A stretch of 23,709 nt of DNA from CAYZPE01 sp964626625 (GCA_964626625.1 CAZVFV010000008.1:1-23709); one strand, 5' to 3'; numbered from the stretch's first letter, positions 13,740 to 20,671 are shown. The notes: a model not told the origin generated them from the sequence alone. Translations and numbers: made by a program.

Positions 13740-14250
13740 AATTTTTTAATAAGCTATCAAATGTATGGTGTCGCAATTATTTTTAAAATTGTTGAGCGAC
13801 ACATATTTGACGCGCACAGGCAATCATTCGACTATAAATGACTGCCTTGTGACTCCCGTATCTGTAATAGAATATTTTCACACTATTATTTTGACCTAAT
13901 GTGAAAATGTTCTGTATCGATTTTTTCCTACTCTCCCCGCTTTATTTATTCACCATTAATTTGGTAAACAAACACGTGCTGGAGCGCGCTATGTTGGATA
14001 TACCAGCACACCGCGCTCAAGCACGCCAATCGACACGAAGCGAAGAAATTAGTGACATGCATTAAGGTCTTTCTAGAATTCAACCGTAAAAAAGTAGAAG
14101 GAATTTCTGTAAAGAATATTTTGTATTAAATTTTCAAAGACCTCTCCATATTCAGACGTACCACCGAGCTTATTCTTTCACATTCAAAACAGATTTTATG
14201 CAAACAACGCGACCACCCAAATTAGGTGACCAGCGTTACTTACATAAGAT
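13740..14250 (-). promoter_or_regulatory. Long structured 5' leader of the surface-protein gene
   Basis: No reading frame of note was seen in 13740-14490. On the transcript expected from the promoter at 14253-14281, several stem-loops follow in order: AACGC/GCGTT with inner CACC/GGTG (14206-14237), close to the 5' end; the bistable element at 13975-14025; ATTTTCACA/TGTGAAAAT (13874-13908); a CACA-GGCA-TCATT hairpin (about 13815-13853); and GTGTCGC/GCGACAC (13768-13802), about 30 nt before the start codon. None has a T tract, so they are not terminators. A stabilising or regulatory 5' UTR of about 500 nt is inferred. Confidence 0.5.
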
Positions 14251-14252
14251 TC

Positions 14253-14281
14253 ATTATAAATGTTCGGAAAAGACACTTCAA
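14253..14281 (-). promoter_or_regulatory. Promoter candidate P2 for the surface-protein gene
   Basis: On the minus strand TTGAAG (+ strand 14276-14281), 17 bp, then the perfect -10 TATAAT (+ strand 14253-14258). The predicted start is near 14246, just before a stem-loop. Confidence 0.55.
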
Positions 14282-14290
14282 AACGTAGTG

Positions 14291-14299
14291 TGTGGATAA
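14291..14299 (-). promoter_or_regulatory. Perfect DnaA box (TTATCCACA), isolated
   Basis: TGTGGATAA on the + strand. It lies in a noncoding, AT-rich stretch between divergent gene blocks, but no array of boxes is apparent; only one near match was noticed (TTATTCACC at 13945). Confidence 0.35.
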
Positions 14300-14366
14300 C
14301 CCCTTGCGTGTCGCAATTTTTGGCTCATTTACGAGACAAAAACACAACAGGAGCTATGAAGAATAT

Positions 14367-14393
14367 ATTATAAAATTTAGACCTAAAAGTCAA
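14367..14393 (-). promoter_or_regulatory. Promoter candidate P1 upstream of the surface-protein leader
   Basis: On the minus strand TTGACT (+ strand 14388-14393) and TATAAT (+ strand 14367-14372) with a short 15-bp spacer; shifting to TAATAT gives 17 bp. It would add about 115 nt to the leader. Confidence 0.4.
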
Positions 14394-14434
14394 TTTATAT
14401 ATAGAGGGTAACATTTCACTAAAAACACCGCCGA

Positions 14435-14464
14435 GAATCTCATAGATGGACTATCTCAAGATTC
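14435..14464 (-). terminator. Weak terminator candidate after the HTH gene
   Basis: GAATCT (14435-14440) and AGATTC (14459-14464) enclose AGAT / ATCT. On the minus strand a TTTTT run follows about 9 nt after the stem. The distance weakens the call. Confidence 0.3.
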
Positions 14465-14490
14465 AATCATTTTGTCCTTTAAGGATCCTG

Positions 14491-15255
14491 CTACGCGAGT
14501 ATGTACTTACTCCAACGCCTTTCTCCCTCCTTCTTTAAAATACCCAAATCAACAAGAGCAAGGAGTTCTCTTTGGAGAGTCTTTTCACTGCAATCCTTTA
14601 TAGAAAAGGCTATATCCTTAACACTTAGTAATCCCTTACTTTTATTAAAGACATCCAGTATTAAACCGCGCCTATCCTGTCTTTTAAACTGCACTTCCTC
14701 AGTATCAGGAGAGCTGTCTTTTGTTTTATTCTTAAAGGACATTTTACTAGAGTGTCCTTTATTAAAAACTCCAGTTTTTTGAATAATAAGTTTTTGATCT
14801 TTTAGTTGCTGTACCTGAGTACCTGATTCAACATTAAAAACCTCGCGAGAAACCGACAGACCAAAAGACTGCTCTTTATTTGCAACATCAAGTAAAGAAG
14901 TAAGCTCAGGAACAATCACACTGTAGTTCATTTCAGATAGAAAACCCGCAAGACGCGCAACACCGAGCATTGAGATAAGATTTAAAATAAGCACCTTTAA
15001 TTTTTGACGAGCCTCAAAAGTCCAGCTCGAATTATTTGAAGTAGTTTCACTAACTAAGGACAAGAGACTCAAACCCTGTCTTTTAATCTCTCCAAAAAGA
15101 GGATCTGACTCTGGTAGAAATTTTGTAAATAAATAAAGGACCCCAACAACCTTTTCTGTCTTTTTGAATAAAAAGACAGAATTCATATTGTCCCCAATAA
15201 AAGCCTCAATTTCAGGCTTTTTGCTTATATCACGAATGTCTTTTTTGATATCCAT
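14491..15255 (-). CDS. Protein with C-terminal winged-helix DNA-binding domain, probable regulator
   Basis: This is a 254-residue protein. The C-terminal 65 residues (about 190-254) form a DeoR-like winged helix: DRRGLILDVFNKSKGLLSVK, then DIAFSIKDCSEKTLQREL with the recognition helix, then LGILKKEGERRWSKYIL as the wing. The N-terminal 110 residues are helical (KVVGVLYLFTKFLPESDPLF, then ARQKLKVLILNLISMLGVAR) and are probably an oligomerisation or sensing domain. A polar Lys/Ser-rich linker (about 160-185) joins them. The promoter directly upstream (15319-15347) contains copies of TGTCC/GGACA around its -10 box, which would fit autoregulation; that is inference. It is divergent from ftsK and upstream, on the same strand, of the surface-protein gene. 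Confidence 0.65.
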   Translation of the reverse strand: MDIKKDIRDISKKPEIEAFIGDNMNSVFLFKKTEKVVGVLYLFTKFLPESDPLFGEIKRQGLSLLSLVSETTSNNSSWTFEARQKLKVLILNLISMLGVARLAGFLSEMNYSVIVPELTSLLDVANKEQSFGLSVSREVFNVESGTQVQQLKDQKLIIQKTGVFNKGHSSKMSFKNKTKDSSPDTEEVQFKRQDRRGLILDVFNKSKGLLSVKDIAFSIKDCSEKTLQRELLALVDLGILKKEGERRWSKYILA

Positions 15256-15318
15256 TTTGAGTTATTACTATCAAAGACATTACATGCCTACTATTGTCTT
15301 TTATAGTTTTATGTGTCC

Positions 15319-15347
15319 ATTATATATCGGACAGCGGAAAATATCAA
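15319..15347 (-). promoter_or_regulatory. Strong promoter of the HTH gene, with TGTCC/GGACA inverted repeat over the -10 box
   Basis: On the minus strand TTGATA (+ strand 15342-15347), 17 bp, TATAAT (+ strand 15319-15324). TGTCC (15314-15318) and GGACA (15329-15333) flank the -10 box symmetrically; further TGTCC at 15350-15354 and GGACA at 15397-15401 follow. Confidence 0.6.
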
Positions 15348-15441
15348 TATGTCCTATTGGTGCACTTTTTCTAATGCCATATCTAATATAGACAAGGACA
15401 ATCCTCAGGTAACCTACATTTACTTAAAACTCCTTCGTTTT

Positions 15442-15462
15442 CTCACAAAAACCCAATGTGAG
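15442..15462 (+). promoter_or_regulatory. Operator-like inverted repeat upstream of ftsK
   Basis: CTCACA (15442-15447), 9 bp, TGTGAG (15457-15462). It lies 36 bp before the ftsK start, where a promoter is expected (TATGAT near 15470 is a possible -10). It may be a regulator site or a leader hairpin. Confidence 0.35.
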
Positions 15463-15497
15463 CATGATATGATATACCTATAAATTTTATTTTTAAT

Positions 15498-17675
15498 ATG
15501 GGAAGAAAAAAGAAAGAAAAACAAAGCTCATTTAGAAATTTTCGTACAGAAACCCTTCAGTCTATTATTGCTATATTCTGTTTTGTCTGTGCCATCTTTC
15601 TTGTGCTCGCTGCTTTTAGCAAAGCTGGAATTGCAGGAGAAAAAACTTATGGAGGTCTTTCTTATATCTTTGGAATAGGTTTCTTTCTTTTACCTCTCGT
15701 ACTCATAGCTCTTGGTACCTCTTTTCTTATTTCTCTTAAAAAACATATTGCAAAAATACAAGCAATTAGTGGTCTTGTTTTATTCATATCTGGACTAGGG
15801 ATCATAAGTATTTCTCTTTCTAAAGGGGGTAAAATTGGAGACTTGATTGCCTCACCTTTCCTAAGACTTTTTGACGTCTATACCAGCATTATGATTTTAG
15901 GTGCTTTTGTTATAATCGCCCTCCTGCTTATGTTTGATGTGAGTCTCAACCCTCAAAAACTCATGTTCTGGAAAAAAGAAATAACTGACGAAGATCTTGA
16001 AGAAGAGGATGGGACTGATGAAGAGAATATAAAAGAAAAAACTCAAGAAAAAATAATTCCAGCAAGTGTTGTTTCTGCTCAACCTAAAATAAAAAAACCT
16101 ATTGAAGAACCCGTGGGTGACTTCACAGTAAAGAACAATAGCTTTGGAATGTTCAAAGAATACATAGCTCCTCCCCTCTCACTCCTTGAAAGAGACAAAG
16201 GCAAACCTATTGTCGGTGACATCAAAGCAAATGCGAACATTATCCAGAGAACTCTTCAGAACTTCGGCATAACAGTAGAAATGGATGAAGTTTCAATTGG
16301 ACCTTCAGTGACAAGGTACGCCCTTAAACCTGCTGAAGGTGTGAAGCTTTCTCGAATTGTCGGTCTTCAAAACGACCTTTCACTTGCCCTCGCTGCTCAC
16401 CCACTTCGTATCGAAGCACCAATTCCAGGAAAATCTCTTGTTGGTATAGAAATGCCAAACAGTACTAAAACAACTGTTGGATTGGGCACGCTTCTCTCTG
16501 GTAGTGAATTTCAAAAATCTGACAAACCTCTTTTGGTTGCTTTGGGTAAAGGCATTTCTGGAGAATCAAACATAGTAAATATTGTAAAAATGCCACACCT
16601 TCTTATTGCTGGAGCAACAGGATCAGGCAAATCAGTGACAATTCATGCACTTATCACATCACTCCTCTATAGAAACTCCCCTGAACAACTCAAATTCATC
16701 ATGATTGATCCTAAGCGCGTTGAATTAACCCTCTACAATAAAATCCCACACCTTCTTACTCCAGTTATTACTGATGCAAAAAAAGCCATCCTTGCTTTGA
16801 AGTGGGCGGCAAAAGAAATGGATAGACGCTACGATACGTTAGAGGGTGAATCAGTACGTGATATTCAGTCATACCATGAAAATATAGTTGGACCAGCTCT
16901 CGCTAAAATTAAAAATAAAGAAAACCCAGAGGAAGAAGTTCCTGAGCCAATGCCTTATATTGTGGTCATTATCGACGAACTTGCTGATATTATGCAGACG
17001 TATCCTCGAGAACTTGAAGCTTCTATTGTTCGCTTAGCTCAAATGAGTCGGGCTGTTGGAATACACCTTATGCTTTCAACTCAACGTCCTTCTGTAAATG
17101 TTATTACCGGACTTATTAAAGCAAACATCCCTTCTCGTATTGCACTTCAGGTTGCTTCCCAAATTGATTCGCGAACAATTCTTGATATGGCGGGTGCAGA
17201 AAAACTTCTCGGTGCCGGAGACATGCTCTACATGTCAGGAGAAATGTCTCAACCAAAACGTATCCAATCTGCTTTTATTTCTGAAAATGAAGTTAAGAAG
17301 GTAGTTAAATTCCTTGCCGAGGCCTACCAAGACGAAATTCCAAACGATATCGATCTCGCCGGAGCAACAGCTAAAAATAATATGTTCGAGGCGACAATCG
17401 ACTCAATGGCGGATGAAGATGACCTTTATGAGGATGCTAAAAATATAGTTATGGAAGCAGGTAAAGCATCGACGTCCTATATACAAAGAAAACTACGTAT
17501 TGGATATGCTCGAGCAGCACGTCTTATGGATATTCTTGAAGAAAGAGGTGTTATAGGACCAGCTGATGGCGCACGTGCTCGAGAAGTTCTTGTTAAGAAT
17601 GATACTGCAGATGTAGATAGCGAGACAGATGAAGATATGAACACATCAGAATATGAAGACACTAAAATTGTCTGA
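15498..17675 (+). CDS. ftsK: DNA translocase FtsK/SpoIIIE
   Basis: This 725-residue septal DNA pump moves chromosome ends away from the closing division site and activates dimer resolution. The N-terminus has four membrane helices (about residues 22-41, 55-78, 88-107 and 130-148). A short acidic/basic linker (about 160-205) follows, much shorter than the E. coli linker. The motor has an alpha domain (about 215-340), Walker A GATGSGKS (372-379) and Walker B VVIIDELAD (489-497), with STQRPSVNVITG characteristic of the family. The gamma winged helix (about 640-700: IVMEAGKASTSYIQRKLRIG) reads orientation sequences. An acidic tail ends the protein. The gene opens a plus-strand operon with the Ig-like gene and recA, with gaps of 14 and 9 nt. 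All catalytic motifs appear intact. Confidence 0.96.
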   Translation: MGRKKKEKQSSFRNFRTETLQSIIAIFCFVCAIFLVLAAFSKAGIAGEKTYGGLSYIFGIGFFLLPLVLIALGTSFLISLKKHIAKIQAISGLVLFISGLGIISISLSKGGKIGDLIASPFLRLFDVYTSIMILGAFVIIALLLMFDVSLNPQKLMFWKKEITDEDLEEEDGTDEENIKEKTQEKIIPASVVSAQPKIKKPIEEPVGDFTVKNNSFGMFKEYIAPPLSLLERDKGKPIVGDIKANANIIQRTLQNFGITVEMDEVSIGPSVTRYALKPAEGVKLSRIVGLQNDLSLALAAHPLRIEAPIPGKSLVGIEMPNSTKTTVGLGTLLSGSEFQKSDKPLLVALGKGISGESNIVNIVKMPHLLIAGATGSGKSVTIHALITSLLYRNSPEQLKFIMIDPKRVELTLYNKIPHLLTPVITDAKKAILALKWAAKEMDRRYDTLEGESVRDIQSYHENIVGPALAKIKNKENPEEEVPEPMPYIVVIIDELADIMQTYPRELEASIVRLAQMSRAVGIHLMLSTQRPSVNVITGLIKANIPSRIALQVASQIDSRTILDMAGAEKLLGAGDMLYMSGEMSQPKRIQSAFISENEVKKVVKFLAEAYQDEIPNDIDLAGATAKNNMFEATIDSMADEDDLYEDAKNIVMEAGKASTSYIQRKLRIGYARAARLMDILEERGVIGPADGARAREVLVKNDTADVDSETDEDMNTSEYEDTKIV

Positions 17676-17689
17676 TATAATAAAAAGAC

Positions 17690-18073
17690 ATGAGACACGA
17701 TATTAAAAGGACACTCAAGATAACCACCCTCATTCTCACAATAACTTGTATTGGCCTTTATGGTTTCTATCAGTCACGCTTTCTACTTCAAGGACCTCTT
17801 GTGTCAATCTGGAACCCAGAAGATGGCTCTTCAGTCTCAAGCTCAATTCTCGACATACAAGGCGAAGCAAAAAATATTTCTTACATCACTCTTGATGGTC
17901 GTCAGATTTTTGTAAACGAACAAGGAATATTTAAAGAAAAAATATTATTAGCACAAGGAATTAATGCCATAACAGTCGAGGCTCAAGATAAATTTGGCAG
18001 AAAAACTCAAAATACAATAAACTTATTCCTGAAGGGATCAGACAAAGACGCTCAGACACTTACTAAAAAATAA
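17690..18073 (+). CDS. Membrane-anchored protein with one Ig-like (glucodextranase-B-like) domain
   Basis: This 127-residue protein has one N-terminal membrane anchor (residues about 9-26, LKITTLILTITCIGLYGF). A single beta-sandwich domain follows (about 37-115: GPLVSIWNPEDGSSVSSSIL, ITLDGRQIFVNEQGIFKEKI, QGINAITVEAQDKFGRKTQN). The pattern 'line-DGR-I-V-E-G-F...L-GIN-I-V-A-D-GR-T' is that of bacterial Ig-like domains found on surface proteins. It lies between ftsK and recA with very small gaps, so it is co-transcribed. A direct role in DNA work is unlikely given its topology; the placement may reflect linkage to division or envelope synthesis through ftsK. Confidence 0.75.
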   Translation: MRHDIKRTLKITTLILTITCIGLYGFYQSRFLLQGPLVSIWNPEDGSSVSSSILDIQGEAKNISYITLDGRQIFVNEQGIFKEKILLAQGINAITVEAQDKFGRKTQNTINLFLKGSDKDAQTLTKK

Positions 18074-18082
18074 GAAACATAT

Positions 18083-19111
18083 ATGGTAAAAAAAACAGCA
18101 AAGACAGAGGATGGTGAAAAAGAAAATAAGCCCGCAGAAAGTCGCATTGAAGAAACGCTGAGAGAAATAAAAACAAAGTTTGGTGACGATGCCATTATGA
18201 AGCTTGGTGAGAAACCAAGGGTTGATGTTAATGCCATCTCTACAGGTTCTATCGGACTTGATATCGCTCTCGGTGTTGGTGGAATGCCACGAGGACGCAT
18301 CATAGAGATATTTGGTCCAGAATCATCTGGTAAAACTACCCTCGCCCTTCACATAGTTGCAGAGGCTCAAAAATTAAATGGCATTTGTGCATATATCGAT
18401 GCTGAACATGCTATGGATCCGGAGTATGCAAGAAAAATTGGTGTCAAAATAGATGAACTTCTTATTTCACAACCAGAGTCTGGTGAACAAGGACTTGAGA
18501 TTGTTGAGAGCCTTGTTCGTTCAGGAAAGCTCGATGTTATCGTTATCGACTCTGTTGCAGCTCTTACTCCACGAGATGAAATTGAGGGTGACATGGGAGC
18601 ACACCACGTTGGTAAGCAAGCTCGCCTTATGTCACAAGCACTCCGCAAGCTCACTGCTATTGTTGCAAAATCAAAAACAATTGTTATTTTCATAAACCAA
18701 ATTCGTATGCAAATCGGTGTTATGTTTGGTAATCCAGAAACAACTCCAGGTGGAAAAGCCCTTAAGTTCTATACTTCAGTCCGTCTTGATATTCGTCGTA
18801 TTGCTCAGATAAAAAAGGGTGATGAGGTAATGGGAGGACGTGTACGAGTGAAGGTTGTAAAAAATAAAGTTGCCGCCCCATTCAAACAAACAGAGTTTGA
18901 TCTTATGTATAACGAAGGAATTTCTCGTGAAGGAGAGATAATGGCTCTTGGTGAAAAATTTGAAGTGCTTCAGAAATCAGGTTCTTCATATGCGTATGGC
19001 GAAATAAAACTTGGTCGAGGCTACGACGCTAGTCGCCAATTCCTGAAAGAGAACCCTAAAATAACTGACCAGATTCTCAAAGAAGTTAAGGTGAAATTAA
19101 AGGAACAGTAA
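18083..19111 (+). CDS. recA: Recombinase RecA
   Basis: This 342-residue recombinase polymerises on single-stranded DNA, pairs homologous strands and triggers SOS-type cleavage where present. Visible motifs are SIGLDIALGVGGMPRGRIIE, Walker A GPESSGKTT (78-86), YIDAEHAMDPEYA, Walker B LDVIVIDSVAALTP, the L1 loop near EGDMGAHHVGKQARLMSQAL, and loop L2 QIRMQIGVMFGNPETTPGGK. An N-terminal extension of about 20 Lys/Glu-rich residues precedes the usual start, and the protein ends in a basic tail (KVKLKEQ) rather than the acidic tail of E. coli RecA. It is the last gene of the ftsK operon. No LexA-like SOS box was recognised upstream. Confidence 0.98.
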   Translation: MVKKTAKTEDGEKENKPAESRIEETLREIKTKFGDDAIMKLGEKPRVDVNAISTGSIGLDIALGVGGMPRGRIIEIFGPESSGKTTLALHIVAEAQKLNGICAYIDAEHAMDPEYARKIGVKIDELLISQPESGEQGLEIVESLVRSGKLDVIVIDSVAALTPRDEIEGDMGAHHVGKQARLMSQALRKLTAIVAKSKTIVIFINQIRMQIGVMFGNPETTPGGKALKFYTSVRLDIRRIAQIKKGDEVMGGRVRVKVVKNKVAAPFKQTEFDLMYNEGISREGEIMALGEKFEVLQKSGSSYAYGEIKLGRGYDASRQFLKENPKITDQILKEVKVKLKEQ

Positions 19112-19114
19112 ACG

Positions 19115-19139
19115 AGCTTCGAGCTGTTAGCTGGAAGCT
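19115..19139 (+). terminator. Hairpin after recA, weak terminator candidate
   Basis: AGCTTC, then AGCT GTT AGCT, then GAAGCT form a stem of 10 pairs with one G-G mismatch, followed by only three further T. It belongs to the recurring AGCTTTTAG-type intergenic motif of this genome. Confidence 0.35.
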
Positions 19140-19211
19140 TTTAGGTTAAGTAAGTTGATGAAATCAGCTTGTAGACTTTCCCCTTTTTTTTGATTAGAAT
19201 GACCCTCACAT

Positions 19212-19254
19212 CCCGATTAGAAATAACGCCCATATATGGACTATTTCTAACGGG
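19212..19254. repeat. Stem-loop in the recA-efp spacer
   Basis: CCCG (19212-19215) and CGGG (19251-19254), with one bulged A, enclose a perfect TTAGAAATA / TATTTCTAA stem (19217-19225, 19242-19250). The loop contains the palindrome CCATATATGG (19230-19239). It has no T tract and lies 44 bp before the efp start, so it may be part of the efp leader or an operator. Confidence 0.55.
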
Positions 19255-19297
19255 ACAGTAATTTTCTAAATTCATTTTATTCATTAAGAAAATTATC

Positions 19298-19861
19298 GTG
19301 CTCGAATACAGTGAAATCACAGAACGAAAATATGTTGTTTTAGATGGACAGCCATACGAAATTTTGAGCTCTCACGTTGCAAGAACTCAGCAAAGAAAAC
19401 CAACAAACCAAGTAAAGGCTAAGAACTTAATCACAGGGAAACTTGCAGATTTTACCTTTCGCTCATCTGACAAAGCAAAAGAGGCTGATATTACTAAAAG
19501 AAATATCAGATATCTCTACTCAAACCGTGGAGAAATATGGTTTTGTGAAGAGAGTGATCCGAGTAAGAGGTTCCAACTTAGTGAAGCTGTCCTAGGCTCT
19601 GCTATGCGTTTCCTTAAGGTAAATTCACTCGTTGAGGCCCTTGTATTCGATGATCAAGTCATCGGGGTCAAACTTCCTATCAAGGTTGACCTGAAGGTAA
19701 CTGAAGCCCCTCCAGCAGTTAGAGGTAACACTGCTCAAGGTGGAAACAAGGTTATTACCCTTGAAACAGGTACAACTGTAAACGCTCCACTTTTTGTTAA
19801 AGAAGGAGATATTGTACGAGTTAATACTGAAACTGGAGAATATACTGATAGGGTTTCTTAA
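19298..19861 (+). CDS. efp: Translation elongation factor P
   Basis: This 187-residue factor binds between the P and E sites and relieves stalling at consecutive prolines. The three-domain layout is clear: a KOW-like domain (1-65, KYVVLDGQPYEILSSHVAR), an OB domain (66-128, with FRSSDKAKEADITKRNIRYL and LPIKVDLKVTEAPPAVRGNT) and a second OB domain (129-187, GGNKVITLETGTTVNAPLFV then KEGDIVRVNTETGEYTDRV). The start is GTG at 19298 with no clear Shine-Dalgarno. The modified-residue loop is atypical: instead of the common PGKG it reads SHVARTQQRKPTNQ, longer by about one residue and basic. This type of loop points to a lineage-specific EF-P; whether it is modified cannot be seen. Confidence 0.95.
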   Translation: MLEYSEITERKYVVLDGQPYEILSSHVARTQQRKPTNQVKAKNLITGKLADFTFRSSDKAKEADITKRNIRYLYSNRGEIWFCEESDPSKRFQLSEAVLGSAMRFLKVNSLVEALVFDDQVIGVKLPIKVDLKVTEAPPAVRGNTAQGGNKVITLETGTTVNAPLFVKEGDIVRVNTETGEYTDRVS

Positions 19862-19945
19862 AAAGCTTTTAGGTGTTGGCTACTAGCTTTTAGAAAAATA
19901 AATATGTTCTAGCAAAGTTTTTAAAATCCCTCCATAAAACACGAT

Positions 19946-19970
19946 AAAACCGGCCGGCGCCGGTTTTTTT
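19946..19970 (+). terminator. Intrinsic terminator of efp
   Basis: AAAACCGGC, loop CGGC, GCCGGTTTT with further T: a perfect 9-bp stem and T tract, 85 bp past the efp stop. Confidence 0.9.
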
Positions 19971-19977
19971 CTGCTCA

Positions 19978-20041
19978 AACTTTCTCGCCCAGTATTTAAT
20001 TTTTTACAAAAAATTAAATACTGGGCACCAGCCCGAAAGTT
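19978..20041. repeat. Long perfect inverted repeat in the convergent spacer
   Basis: Two 19-nt perfect arms (19987-20005 and 20008-20026; ends GCCCAG / CTGGGC, inner AT-rich) are separated by 2 nt. Outside them AACTTTC (19978-19984) and GAAAGTT (20035-20041) also pair. The element lies between efp (plus) and the small minus-strand gene at 20054-20314. It could be a bidirectional transcription barrier or a short palindromic insertion. Confidence 0.75.
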
Positions 20042-20053
20042 CTCCGCAAGGTT

Positions 20054-20314
20054 TTAATAGCGGGATTTTTGAGATATGAAAAAAGTCATTTTGGTGTTCA
20101 AAATGACCTTTGATACAAAACAAAGATAACTCTGAAGCTGAACCTTCTTCAGACCTCTTTCTTCTAGCCTTTCAACTGCCAACCTCTTTATCTGCAGTGA
20201 CTCTTTATCATTTTTACATATCCACAAACACAAAGCGTCACATAAAAATTCCCTGCTGATCTCCTCCATCATTCTATCAACTAGAGAGTGAAGATAGGGC
20301 TGTTTACTAAACAT
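20054..20314 (-). CDS. Small unknown protein with a strong Shine-Dalgarno
   Basis: This 86-residue frame starts MFSKQPYLHSLVDRMMEEIS and is mostly helical and charged, with a few Cys. AGGAG lies 7 nt before the ATG, which is unusual in this window and supports translation. The gene is tightly boxed: a terminator-like hairpin ends just before the ribosome site (20326-20362). A second hairpin with a T tract on the minus strand (20080-20107) overlaps codons for VILNTKMTFF, before the stop at 20054. If that terminator works, most messages would lack the stop codon, or the true frame ends differently. No homology is recognised; foreign origin is possible. Confidence 0.5.
   Translation of the reverse strand: MFSKQPYLHSLVDRMMEEISREFLCDALCLWICKNDKESLQIKRLAVERLEERGLKKVQLQSYLCFVSKVILNTKMTFFISQKSRY
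20080..20107 (-). terminator. Minus-strand terminator inside the 3' end of the 86-codon gene
   Basis: GTCATTTTG and CAAAATGAC with a 5-nt loop, followed on the minus strand by TTTTTT. It overlaps the reading frame about 9 codons before its stop. Confidence 0.65.
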
Positions 20315-20325
20315 AGTAATCTCCT

Positions 20326-20362
20326 AAAAAGGTAGTTGATCTAAATTCAGACTACCTTTTTT
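20326..20362. terminator. Bidirectional hairpin directly before the 86-codon gene, attenuator-like
   Basis: AAAAAGGTAGT (20326-20336) and ACTACCTTTTT (20351-20361) pair perfectly over 11 bp. On the minus strand the T run is immediately followed by the AGGAG ribosome site, so termination here would silence the small gene. Confidence 0.7.
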
Positions 20363-20405
20363 GTTAGAGCGTTGTAAACATTCTTATACCTTTAAAGCTA
20401 GCCAC

Positions 20406-20434
20406 AAAAAAAACACCCTTTCGGGTGTTTTTTT
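20406..20434. terminator. Terminator of the tatD-rpsF-ssb-rpsR unit
   Basis: AACACCC, loop TTTC, GGGTGTT with A and T tracts on both sides, 31 bp beyond the rpsR stop codon. Confidence 0.85.
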
Positions 20435-20464
20435 GTTTATCTAGAAACGTCCCAAAGTCAAAAA

Positions 20465-20671
20465 TTAACGGGACACGAATGGTAGAAGTCCCATAAAGCG
20501 AGAACGCTTTATAGCCTCAGCAAGCTTTCGTTGGTTCTTAGAACATACGCCTGTTCGCTTTCGAGACATAATACGAGCATGAGGATTCAAAAACTTCTTC
20601 AGGATTTCTGTGTCTTTGTAGTCTATATGCTTGATCCCATTCTGGGTGAAGTAACATTGTTTCTTAATCAT
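20465..20671 (-). CDS. rpsR: 30S ribosomal protein S18
   Basis: This 68-residue platform protein binds S6 and 16S rRNA. Family landmarks are CYFTQNGIKHIDYKDTEILK, ARIMSRKRTGVCSKNQRKLA and AIKRSRFMGLLPFVSR, matching the S18 core, with the usual Arg-rich N-terminus shortened. It comes last in the classical rpsF-ssb-rpsR order, but 175 nt separate it from ssb. A long stem (20765-20773 with 20805-20813) lies in that spacer. A terminator follows. Confidence 0.95.
   Translation of the reverse strand: MIKKQCYFTQNGIKHIDYKDTEILKKFLNPHARIMSRKRTGVCSKNQRKLAEAIKRSRFMGLLPFVSR

Noticed and set aside
13740..14490. Replication origin
   Set aside because: One perfect DnaA box and AT-rich patches only; no box cluster, dnaA or dnaN nearby.
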